From Cyclina sinensis (taxonomy: Eukaryota > Mollusca > Bivalvia > Venerida > Veneridae), in contig JAAONU010000001.1 in the NCBI GenBank assembly GCA_012932295.1, positions 59,555,693 to 59,619,692 on the forward strand: a stretch of DNA of 64,000 nt, in the 5' to 3' direction. This document shows positions 25,849-37,704 of this stretch, piece after piece. The notes under the pieces were generated by a model, which was given only the letters and a program-made list of their open reading frames with translations, did no database searches and had not been told where the DNA came from. Both the position numbers and the translations under genes were made by a program. How positions within the stretch are numbered: the stretch's first letter is position 1; each line of letters opens with the position of its first letter.

Positions 25849-28800
25849 CTGAAACAGACGACAAAAATGAAGGTTATAAGATCTGCCATTTATATATAAC
25901 GGGTTGTTTAGGAACCAGTTTAACAGAGAAAAGATAACTTACTGGAGTTGAGAGAACATAGACAGGGAATTGCTTTGCTATTTCTGCAACCTGGTCCAAT
26001 CATTATACTGTAATTTAAGTGAATTCTTTTCATTTCGTGTCACTACATTTTTTCCAGCACCACTAAATTCCTCAAAATCAACAAGGTCGTCTCCGCATTA
26101 TTTATTTTCTTAATCCTTTAATCATTTAAGCTTGTTATCATCATAGCAACCGAAACGGTTCCGTCAATGTAGTTTTGTTTATTTAACATCGTTTTGATGA
26201 CAGTTTATTTAAGTAGAGCTTTTTCGCTTAGCGGAATGGCAACCAGAGTTCAAAAGCCGGCTATCTCCACGTTTGACGATTTGGACAGAACGTACAGATA
26301 ACATTCTACCAAATTGGAAGTTAATTGGAAAACTTCAATAACTTATTTATGTATTCTTCCATTGTTCCTTTGGTCTGACAGACCACGGTGGCAAAGCATA
26401 TCAGATTGGACGTCAAACGATGGATAAGGTCTTTTAAGCATTAATAAATATACCAAAGAAATAAACAGGCACTCTTTGTCATTTGAATATCAAGCATCGT
26501 CCAGTGTCTAGGCGTACAAAACCAACAGCACTTGAAATCTTCCTTTTATTACAAATAGGTTGTATATGTTTAATTTATTTTATAAGTTTTTATTGAATAG
26601 GTATATTTATCATTCTTATATGACTATCACAAACAATTATTGACTTCCACATCCAGATTTCTGTATCCTATTCATATCTGTAATTTATTTAGGTAATATG
26701 TTTACGGTATAAGTAGGATTGCTTCCATATGATTGTTTTCTTCTTTTTTTAGCATTGTTTTCATTGCCGTGTGCCCGGTAAGTGCAGCCTAATACATTTA
26801 GGTGTATGTCTAGTGCACTGGAAGTGAACATTCTACACATTCCATTAAACCACAGCGGCTCATTTAATGACGAGTTTGACTGTGTGGCTGTGCAAGTCGT
26901 TCGTACGTATTAGAAAGACGATTGGGAACAGCTGAACATTTAAACGAAAACGTGAATTTCAGATGTAATGAACACACAAAGGAACGAATGAAAGAGGACA
27001 AATTAATGCAGTTCGTTTGCAACAGCAAGAACTTTAAATGGTATTCGGAATGGTACAACTTTACTTGCTAAACAACAGCTGTACTATCAGTGTACAGTAA
27101 ATATTTGAGTGGGTAGAATAGTGAATGAATATCAAACCCGACTTCGAAACGTGTCATTGCAACTAAGTGTATGATTATTATTCAACTAGTTCTATCTTCG
27201 TACGAATTTTAACTACTCGATTTGTTACGCATTAGGTGCGTTTAAAATCTGGTAAGGATTTGAATTATGTTGATTTGAATGGAAGATTTCTTGTTAATAA
27301 AAGGGGCCTCACTCGATCTAAATCGATTTCTAATAAAGAAAGAGACCCCGCTATGAGATTTTAATAACATCCTTGGTTTATTACAAGAATACTGGGACAA
27401 AATTAAATGTTTTGAGAATAAATGTAACACAAATAAATGCTTATTGAATGGAATGAAAAGAGCATTCACATTTAACGAGGAAAACATATTGGTGTTAGAT
27501 GGCACTTCTTTGAAATTTGTCTGTTGCTACTTAATTATACAAAACACTAACCAAGTGAGGCGTGCTTTCACAAAAGGTTGAATTCGTGTGAGTTGCTTCG
27601 ATGAAAGGCGACAATTTCTGCTAAAGATTGTAATACAATATAAGCACATGTTTTAGTAATAGGCTCTTGGGATTTGATCGATGAACAGAAAAGGTAGGAA
27701 AAAATAAGGTACTTAGCAAATGTTGTTTTAAAAAAAGGATCCGTGGCGTTAGGAATTAAAGCTTTCCATGTCAATATCAGCTTCTACGTAACAGAATATA
27801 TAGTCATAACTACGGTTGTTGTTGTTGATTACTTTTTGCGTCATCAGTAGCTTTTAGACTGATTATTCAGGGTAGTCAAATAAATTTATTCTAAATAAAT
27901 AGATAGACAGACACAAAGATGAAGGATTAAACATAGTAAAAATGTTCAAATCGTAAAAATGTGACATCATAATGGTCAAAAATACGATGTGTGTCGCAAG
28001 AGTACCAATATTCGTAAATCAAACAATTAAGCCCAGCGCAGGAGGGACTATATTTTATTTATTTACTTATTAGGGCGCCAGCTTACATTTCAAGACAGTG
28101 AGAATATGGTTAAACGCCCCAATTAGTGACTTATTAATGTCACTACCTTTTTCTTCTTGGTGATAAAATACTTTGTGCATGTAAGAACGCTCGTGATGAA
28201 ATGACGAAAATAAGCAAAGGTGTCTAGTGCATTATCACCACCGCCTTTGAATAGTATTTGAAACCTTATTTACGTTATCAAATACATAAAGCATTTCAAG
28301 AATGTAACCATTTGGAATAAAGACGTTTACAAACCTTCCAGGCGATTAAATAAATACAAATCATTTTAAAATTTCGCGAAAAGAAATATGCACACTGTTG
28401 CAATGCATGTTAATGAATCACAAAAGAAAGAAATCGCTGTAATATTTATTTTGTATTGCAACACAGGCTGGCACAAAGAGAGTTGCTATAAAAAGGAAAA
28501 CTTTTCTCTGTTTCATAGAAGAATGGTTTACAAGGCTGAAAAAATAATGTCCAAAAATGTTTGCAGAACAGTCTTGCTGTGTTTACAGGTATTAGTCAAA
28601 CATTTTCCCCAAACACTGTTTGAAATTATTCATGAATTACATATTTGGCCATAAAGTATATAGCACTCCAAATGCCAATATTGTCATTTTATGTCATTTT
28701 ATTGTCCATGATAGGACATCCTGGATATGCCTGGGCCAATTTGCAGGGTTTTCGTTGCGTAACATCAACATGTTCGCACAACTAGGGGTCCTAAGTGTCA

Positions 28801-31734
28801 TATATTCTCTTAAAAATTATGATAATTTCTCACCATTTCAAGAGCTTTATTTAAATTTGGGAGTCATGACTTGGATTTGCTTTTGGTCAAGGGCTGTCAA
28901 ATCACTATAAAGTGCTCATGTTTGTTTGCACGCCCTCTAGATCATAGTAAGTCTTCTAATCTTACACAGATAATGCTTCGTGTAAATTTTTCAAGAACAC
29001 AGGCTAACTTTAAGTCAAGAGGTGACTAAGTTTTCTAATTGCATGTCTATGTAAGCTTCGTCAGACCCTTGTTCTGAAAGCACACAGTATACTGTTGATA
29101 AGATTCAGTGGGTTGAGAAAAGTAAATCGTGGTTAAAACTTCAGATGATTAGAACTGAGAGTCTTAATGTATTATAAGTCAACTCAAACATATGTCACTG
29201 AAAACTTGAAAGATGCAAAGACGAAGGAACTATAGTCACGTGCTGACGCTGAAAATTTAACCAGTCCCATATATCAATTGTATCTATATACTTTCCTTAA
29301 ACTAAACAGGATATATATAGATATCTCTCTCCAGGAATTCGGTTTGTTTACTTTTTTGTAATTAAAACTCTTGGCGACCTTATGTCATTTATAACACTGT
29401 TTTAATGTTACGTTATTATGCCTGTATGTTTTTGGCTATAAAAGTCAGCAAGTCGACCACAATCGCTCAATCAATAAAGCAAATTGAATGTTTACTATAA
29501 AGAAACAGATGTAGTGTTCATTAACATTTATTAACTTTGGTATTTTGATTTAAAAGATTTTTACCTAACTAAAAGCCAATTACTTAGAAGGTTTTATGCA
29601 AAAAGTTCGGGTGATGATGAAAATGCAAAGATGCGGAAGTTGATAGGAATGTTGACGAAAGGTCATCCGTAAAATAGTGAAAGAAATATTTGACTGTTTC
29701 TCTATTATACCGCATAATTATTCCGCTGTCGCTTTTCTCCAACAAATATCTACATTCTTTAAGTTTAATGTTTGTCATTTTGGACAGTATTTTAATAGCT
29801 CTTTGAACTTTTCAACATGCAAAACAAGAAATTCTAGAATATTCATCTAGGTAACAAACGCTGTTAAGCAAATTTTAAAAGATATTTTCAATGTTATAGG
29901 TTGAGTTTTATAAGACATATTTCCAAGTAAGATATTTGACCATCACAAGATTACCATCCCACCTCCTCAGAAACACTCTCCTATAATTAATTAAAATTTC
30001 CAAGATTTTTGTATGAATTTTTGCCTGCATTAATCTCCTCTTAATCCTCACTTGTGGTCTCCGACTGGGTGTCTATGTTGGGATAATTAGTTTACTTTCT
30101 ATTGACCTCTTTCTGATAATTATCAAATCTTTGTTATTAAATCTCTGTCTATCGCCCATGTGTATTTGTTCAGTAAACACAAATGTAGATAAGCCTAGGA
30201 TATCATTCCTTTAATCCTGTTTTAAAGACGGGCTTACAGCTAAAAGTGAATGTGAAATTCACTGCAAAGCCAGCGCAACCTGAGTGACGCCCGCTAGTAA
30301 GTTTTCAATGAAAAACTGAAAGGTAGAAGACTCATCACTAATGAAATTCTGATTGTGCCACCTAAAAGTGGGTTACGAAATTTTACACACACTGAAGATA
30401 GGGTTGATTTACCTGTACGATATTTCTTAACAACCTCTATTTAACCAGAACGAAGACCTGATACGAGATATTAATGTTAATTCAAGAAGTTGCGAACCAG
30501 ACAGTAGGAAAACTGGTGTGATTTGATACTGCATTTTCGACATTAGCAACTGACTGAAATTCTAACGCATAATTACGTAAAAGTAGTTTAACGAGTTACA
30601 GTCGCTGCTGCTTGACTAATAATCTACATGAACATGTTTTTGAATTACATGATTGAATATTTCTGCCGTAATATAACAAGTTAAGAATCGCAGTTTCGTG
30701 TAAGTTACATGATATTCGCGATAATTAACTAGCTAACAAGTAAACGTCCGCAAAATGTTTTACCGTAAAATGAATATTTTAACAGAAAATAATAGACTTG
30801 GGAGTACATAATTTCCGATGCATATCGAGTTCCAGATCGTGATTAACTTCACATACGATCAACAAACTTATGTTTAAAAAATCTGTTCTGATACAGTGTA
30901 GCTGAAACGTACACCTTACGACCCTGAACAAAAAATCTAAATGAAACGAAAATATACAGTACATGTATTTTTTTTTAAATCTTTGTCAATCAAACGCTGT
31001 AAAAGGTCATGATTGTGTTATTTATACTATCATCTTCTCAAATACTCCAGGCGCTCATTAAATACATGTTGACATCCTGGTGATTTATCTCAAATTAATC
31101 ACTAGTAAGAACGACATTTATATTGTCATTAGAAGGTTTGATAACGTCGTCATTAGCGGCAAAGAAAAAGTACAATCACTGATATTAAACAGATAATACT
31201 TGATACCATTTAAAACCTTGTCTGATAGTATCTAAGAATTTAAGACCATGTCAACGCTATTAAGAGAACGGTCAGTTTGCTTGTCAACGAAGAGTTATGG
31301 TGTATTTCAAACCATATGTACTATAAAAACATTTCTGAGATTGAGATATTTGATACGCAGGTAAACAGATGTATATTTGTACAGTAATATATTGTTAATC
31401 ATCTTTCCTAGACATTTAAATTACTAGGTTTAAACAAGAATCAAAACAAAAAGTTTTTTTTGTAGTATAATCTTTGATTATCGCCGCCCTCACTCCGACC
31501 CCTTAGGCCTTTCTGATAAATTGCTTCAGCCTTTTCTGTCACTAACTCGTATTAAAAAGTGAATGATGTAATCAGGCATTGCTAAAATATAGGTCACACT
31601 GTTAATCTGTTGTCTCACTGTATTACAAGAAACATGAACGCATATTTGTATTGCGTTTGCTTGTAAAAAGTTTTCATTAAATCGTTTTTTATTTTTTCCT
31701 GTCAAGTTGATTACTCTTGTCCTTACGTCGGATA

Positions 31735-31885
31735 CGCATTAGGTTAAAAGCTTAATCCCATTAAATCTAACCGTTAAACAAAGCCCTACAAGTCCCGCTA
31801 ATAGCGCCCAGGAAGCGACTGACACGCGAGCCCTGATAACACGGTAATCAACCCTTAATCAAATAGGCACGACCTCTTTATAATC
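31735..31885. promoter_or_regulatory. Candidate intronic enhancer of the BMP3-like gene
   Basis: This patch is less AT-rich than its surroundings and dense in motif-like words: TTAATCCC (Pitx/Otx-like), CTGATAACA (GATA-like), and TTATAATCATTTATT (Hox-like). This is compositional evidence only. No conservation data could be consulted. Confidence 0.2.
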
Positions 31886-32136
31886 ATTTATTTTGCTCTT
31901 TGGAGAAAACTCTCAACGAGATTTTATAACGTACAGCAAACGTCTATAGAATATTTATGATATATTGCAAATTTTTGAAATTTTCTTATGAAACGTACTA
32001 GTATGTTTTAAAACTGTCAACATTTAAAATAAAGACCTTTCTTAAAAATATTGTGTAAATATTGAATCACCTTTAAAACTACATAATTTATGGAAATTGT
32101 AAATGACCTAATCAAAACCAGAAGTGTTTCATTTAA

Positions 32137-32187
32137 TGATGATGATGATGACGATGATGGTGATGATGATGACGAAGATGATGATAA
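32137..32187. repeat. (GAT)n microsatellite
   Basis: An interrupted run of GATGAT units with GAC, GGT and GAA variants lies in intron 1 of the BMP3-like gene. It would read as poly-Asp or poly-Met if translated, but it is intronic. Confidence 0.9.
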
Positions 32188-35100
32188 GGGTGATAATTAT
32201 GTTTTTGTAACAACACTAGAGAATTCACAGTCAACAATTTTATGGAATTAACAGAACGGGAAAGTGCTCAATCGGTCAATCCCTTGAGTATATCGCCTCT
32301 CATAGAACCTTTTAAGAACTCGCGAAATAATTAATTGGTTCTTGATTTCGACTCGAATTTGTTTGATGTAACTCTTTTAAACAATCGCACTTCATTTAAT
32401 CAAAGGGATTAAGTGAAAAACATGGGTTTAAAGTAAATGTTTGGCGTAAACAGCAATGCCTGTTTGTGTAATGTGTTTTGATAAATGAATGAAACAGACT
32501 CACAAAGCTGAAGATGATTACAGAACATTGCAAAAAATCAAGAGCGATTTACACAAACACAAAATTAACTTCTGACGGTCATTGCGAACAATTCTATAGT
32601 TGCAACAAGTCAAAACAATTCATGAATTTATAACTTGACAAAACCTAACTAAAAGATGAAGTTACAGTCTCCTACAAACCTTACGTAAATATATATTTGA
32701 TATTTGTAACATTATTAAAAAGCCATTGCTACTGGTAAACATGCTTGAAATCGACCAAATGAAACTTCCAAAGAATACTTATCTTAGAATTTCTACCGGA
32801 AGTAAGCAAAATTTTAACAGGAAGCAAACAACACTTGTTTGACGGAACGGAACGCTAGTTTCGCATCACGTAACGTACCGTTTGACCGTAGCGAGAATTC
32901 ATTAATTAGTAAACAATGTTAAGAATATTACCTAAAAGGTTAATTAAATCGTTTTCGCAATAAACATTAACAATTATATGGCCGGCTGTACATAGTTACA
33001 TACTTTCTCCACCCACGAACAGGGAACATTACGACCAGCCTTCAGAATTTTACTGTCTTGAACTTTAAAGTTTGGCATGCCATAAGGCTGTCGTATTTGG
33101 CCACGTGTATCATAAAATAATAAAGTTCATCACAGTTATTTCCAGACGTGTTTGTAGGAATGTTTATTACTTACAGGGTTTCTACATACAATGTGGTAAA
33201 AGACTATAAATGATAAAGTCGAGTGATGTCTTTGTCAATTTTTATATTACATTGCCGGACTGAGAAAATTAATGTTTACTGTTATATCAAGTCAACATTT
33301 GATAGGTAGATATTCTCCATTAGTCGTTCTAGAATGTCATGAATTTCATGAACAAAGAAAAACTATGAAATACCAAGCTGTTTCACTTCTTATTTTACAA
33401 AATGTTATCTACATAAATAAATCAGCAAATATTTTTTTTCACATTAGAAATTATTTACATCAAAAACAGCAAGAAACCTCTGCAAGGTTGATCTGATACC
33501 ACCACTATTTTAAATTGAGGGATAAAAAATTTCATTTTCTAGCTTATGTACCTATATTTCATTTGAAAATAAAGATTCTAAGTAGCGGCCACCTGCAAGG
33601 AGGGTAACGCTAGATACACATGGTCCATCAATCAAAATATATTGGCCTTGCTCTTTACACCAGGTGCGAAGTATCAAAGAAGAAATGTAGGATCTTGAAT
33701 TTCGAAATTCTGAGGTTTCAAAATACCTTTTTTTAATGAAATGAATAAGTTCAGTGACTAATATGCTCAGGAAGGGTCAGTGACACAAGCCAGATTTCTG
33801 TCTGTGGTACTTACAATTTGTCATGATAACAGTGCACCGTCATCAAAGACTTCACAGAAAATGCACGAGCGTTTTAGAAGTGCATATCGTTGCTGGTTTT
33901 AATTAAGTTTATTGGCCGTAAACATTTTATTGCCCGATTGTTCCCAAACCAGATGCCTCGACTGTTAACAATACCATTTAGCCAAAAGCTACAATCGGCC
34001 TAAATTAATTTCCAAAGTGCGTCTTTATTGTATTGCTGTTTGATTTGTAACAATTTGAATTCCGAAAAACAAACATCCATTTGTGGTGCATATCGTAAAA
34101 TAAAAGAAATAATTCAATAACTCGTTTACGTCAAGGTGTTGTCGTAAAAATGCTACGAGCAGTTACCGTAAATGAAATTATACAGCAATAAACAATACTG
34201 TTGTTACTTTAGGTGCTTATGGAATGATTAAGTCGAAACAATTAACCTTGCACACGTTACATTCATATAAAATGTCATATTTGTACATTTTCTGTAAACT
34301 GCCTGTGATTTGTGTAACGATTTTAGGGAAACATGGCATGTTATACACCTGTGTTGCTGCAGATCTGTCGTCGACGGTGTAACATATTGACCATTTCGCT
34401 ATGGTAGGTATTAGGGAAACATTGCTCACTATTCAGCTTTTCTGTGGCCTATGGCGTATCATATTGACCTTTTCGGTGAGGTAGATATTTGACAGACAAA
34501 CTGTAAAACGAGGAAAGACAGAACTTTACAGTGCACTTGACTTATTACTTTGCTAATTACCGTCAGGTGTAACAGTACTAATGTATAAGGTATGAACACA
34601 ATTAATGCGCATTTTGTAGAGAAACAAAACAGTATTTCATAATCAACATTTGTAGTCGGTATTTTTGATACAGACATTTCCAGCTATAGGGGAAAAACAT
34701 TGTCATAGTTAGCTGAAGAAACACGACTGACTTGTGAATATGCTTTTCTACAGTGGAAAATGCAAGCATGTTTTAATGAAATGCTTGCAAAAACCGGGAT
34801 TTTTGTCCAGAAAACAATGTTTGATTGTACAACTTAAGAAGTAAGTGAGTTTAGTGAAATGGCATTTCCCACTACAGAAGGATACAAAAACCTGTCATGT
34901 TTGGTTGAAATGAAGTTCAAGTCCGATTAACACAAGATCAGGGTGCCACGCTGGCGCATAACTTTAATGACACAGTAGATAATAAGGGGATCTTAGATAA
35001 CCAACATAGCAATATAAGACTGGACAAGAGCTATTGCTTTAGTTAGAACACTATTTTATCATGTAAACATGTTACCTTATGTTTGCGTACACCGGAGCAA

Positions 35101-36054
35101 ACAATTTTGAGGTCTTTCATTACAATGAGTGGACATGAACGAGAAGGAAACATCTAAAACAGGTTCAAGCTGAAGTTTACAATATTGTGTTATTTTTGTC
35201 AGTAATTATTATTTTTGTTTTTCTAAAATCCAAATAAAGATGCAGTATATCCCTACGAAAAATAACAAATTACGCTCAAACATAAAACACTAAATTAAAA
35301 TATTATGCAAGACCAAGGAATTTAAAGAAAGTAAATAGAACTCTCCAGATTCTGTTATTAGGTTATTTTATTCAATAATTTAAGATCTATGTAAGAGTCC
35401 CTAACAATCCAAAGCTTAATAAATTCTGGAATATATTTATTTACACAAATATCTGGAGTACTGTAGGCTGAATGATACGTGTTTCAGATAAAATTAGACA
35501 TGCTAATACGTGGATCATTTAATTTCACTCAACGGGCTTCAAAAATAAAGGTGTTAGGCTACTGATATTAGCAAATAAACACCTTACACTGATCAGTCAC
35601 ATTTTAACATAGTACTAACACCTTCCAAACCACTTCATGCCAATGTGGCGTTACTTCATGTCCTAGATTCAATGTAAAATTCAAGTACCGATAGGGGTTT
35701 TTCGCTAAATTAAAACTGTGTTTATACATTTAGACACCATCACATGTATTAGAAAAAAATGAAAGTCGTAAAATGGGCTTATTAGGGACCAGATGGCATT
35801 ATCTAAAAATTTACACAGACCTGTATTGCTGACTTACTGAAATACGAGGGGTGATTCAAAAGTTCGCGGAATTGCTTTATTACTAGAACGGAAAAGACAA
35901 TACAAACACAAAAATTACATCACTCGATACGTTTACTCAATACTAAAGCAGAGCCGTAATCTCATTGAAATACATTTACTAATAAATCGTTTGTACATAT
36001 TTGAATTGTATACATGACCGGCACTTGACGCACGCCATCACGACGTCGACGTCA

Positions 36055-36456
36055 CTAACGGTCAAATTCTAGCGTACGATTCACCTTCTCGACGTAATCG
36101 CCGCCCGTCGCTACACACTTCCTATGCCTTTGTACCCATTGCATAAATGTTACCTTAAACCAATCCTGACTGAATGAAGAGATTACTTCACGAGCCTTAT
36201 TGCGTAGCTCTAATGTTGTTTCAAATCTCTGGCCTCTGAGTTCCCTCTTCATATCTGGAAACAGACGAAAGTCCATCGGTGCTAGATCCGGGCTGTACGG
36301 CGGATGTGGTAAGAGACTGAAACCAAGCAGTGAAATCTCTAACTCTGTACTCTGTGCCCGATGTGCTGGAGCGTTGTCATGATGGAGTATAACATCATCC
36401 AGTACCAACAGGGGGCGCTTGCGGCGCAGAGCCTGTATCAGATCGCGTCTAAGCAC
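36055..36456 (-). CDS. Mariner transposase, exon 2 (second and third catalytic Asp)
   Basis: This exon follows an acceptor (gtttgtttgacttcag) and continues in phase 0 from exon 1 with VLRRDLIQALRRKRP. It contains HHDNAPAH with the second catalytic Asp (D262 of the joined 368-residue protein) and YSPDLAPMDF with the third (D297), giving the mariner DD34D spacing. It ends at a stop at 36055. The GTG at its start is an internal Val codon, not an initiator. No stop or frameshift is visible. Confidence 0.93.
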   Translation of the reverse strand: MLRRDLIQALRRKRPLLVLDDVILHHDNAPAHRAQSTELEISLLGFSLLPHPPYSPDLAPMDFRLFPDMKRELRGQRFETTLELRNKAREVISSFSQDWFKVTFMQWVQRHRKCVATGGDYVEKVNRTLEFDR

Positions 36457-36641
36457 CTGAAGTCAAACAAACAAACGGGAAAACATGAAATAATTTAAGT
36501 TTAAGAAAGTAAAAAGCGGCACATTTTAAATAATATTTTTATATATTTTGTTATTTGAAACAATACATACTGTAAAATATTAGTTTGTTATAAAAATAAT
36601 ATATAAGTGTTGATCGTTTGTATGACTAAAATGCGGCATAC
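36457..36641 (-). other. Spliceosomal-type intron within the mariner transposase (185 bp, phase 0)
   Basis: The donor is CAAAG|GTATGC and the acceptor is a T-rich ...ttgacttcag|GTG. The interior is much more AT-rich than the coding parts. Removing it joins YYSK to VLRRD, which restores the uninterrupted mariner alignment. Reading through it gives 16 codons and a stop. Confidence 0.85.
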
Positions 36642-37346
36642 CTTTGAATAATAGTCGGCATTTACGGTACATCCGTCGCGCACCTTGTGTTGAAGCAAAA
36701 GCCCTTGTCTATCCATGAAGAAGATGAACATTTCCTTTTTGCAGCTGCGTGTTGTCCTGGCCTTTTTTGGTGGAGGTGTGTCTGGTGACTTCCAGACGGA
36801 CGACTGCTGTTTCGACTCTGGATCATAATGGTATAACCATGTCTCGTCTGTCGTGATGATTTTGTCCAAAAACTCGTCACCCTGTGCGTCGTACAGATCC
36901 AGAAATTGCTGAGAACATTCTAACCTCCGCTGCTTGTTTTCATCAGTCAGAAGTCTGGGCACCCAACGCGCAGATACTTTGGACATATTTAGCTCTTCTG
37001 TAAGAATTCGTTGCACAGTAGAATACGATAGGGAGAGTTCCTCTGCAATACCCCTAACCGTTAAGCGCCGGTCGTTGTCCAAAAGCTCTCTCACTAACGT
37101 TGCGTTGCTCGTCGTCATAGCGGATGCTGGTCTACCTGCTCTATCGTCATCAAGTACCGATTTTCTGCCGTTCCGAAATCGCTCATGCCATTTGTAGACA
37201 AACGATTTACCACAAGGTTGTAATGTATGCGAGTTTTTAATTTGATTCAACGTCTCAACTGGTGTAAGTTTGAGTCCAACACAAAATTTCACAACTGCGC
37301 GTAGCTCCAATTCACTTGTTGACGTCGCGGAAGAAGTTGAAGACAT
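36642..37346 (-). CDS. Mariner transposase, exon 1 (DNA-binding region and first catalytic Asp)
   Basis: The ATG at 37346 sits in a CGCCATG context and starts a 235-codon exon. It carries the paired helix-turn-helix region (residues about 12-75, with SFVYKWHERFRNGR and DDDRAGRP, then GIAEELSLSYSTVQRIL), the WVPRLLT linker motif (128-134, equivalent to the mariner WVPHEL) and ITTDETWLYHYDP with the first catalytic Asp (D167). The joined protein of 368 residues is a little longer than typical mariner transposases (about 345). The overlapping plus-strand and alternative-frame reads are shadows. Confidence 0.95.
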
Positions 37347-37399
37347 GGCGACAACTCGCTGCTGTGGAGTAACGGTTCAACGTAATGTAATCAAAATTA

Positions 37400-37453
37400 T
37401 AGGAAATGACGTCAACACGTCATTCTAACGTCAGTTACGTTCGCGCCAAAATT
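37400..37453 (-). promoter_or_regulatory. CRE and E2F motif cluster upstream of the mariner transposase
   Basis: Read on the sense (minus) strand, a consensus E2F site TTTTGGCGCGAA (37440-37451) is followed by three CRE-type cores, including a perfect TGACGTCA at 37407-37414. This lies 60-105 bp upstream of the transposase ATG. It is likely the element's own promoter region. Binding is inferred from motifs only. Confidence 0.45.
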
Positions 37454-37704
37454 GAGCAACATTTGAAAACATACTATCGTCTGAAGTGAATTAGTAAAAC
37501 GAAATATTTTGGCCTGCTTCAAGTCACCTAACCGTGGTTGCTATGGAGACCATTTATATTCTTCCGGTTACACATATTCCATAAACTAAACGAAAATGTT
37601 AGTTAAAATACGTTGAATTATATTTATGCGAAATTTAATGTGATTCGGTGAAAAAATAAATGATTTAGAGATAAATTCCGCGAACTTTTGAATCACCCCT
37701 CGTA

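Larger units (their letters stand above)
35845..37702 (-). mobile_element. Mariner transposon, full length, with intact TIRs
   Basis: The element is 1,858 bp and is flanked on both sides by TA (35843-35844 and 37703-37704), the expected target duplication. Its ends are perfect 29-bp inverted repeats (35845-35873 and 37674-37702) beginning CGAGGGGTGATTCAAAAGTT. It encodes one transposase on the minus strand, the same orientation as the host BMP3-like gene. Perfect ends and an undamaged transposase frame suggest a recent insertion. Confidence 0.95.

Noticed and set aside
36200..37197. Plus-strand frames at 36200-36382 and 36934-37197 and the alternative minus frame at 36662-36880
   Set aside because: They are shadows of the mariner transposase reading frame.
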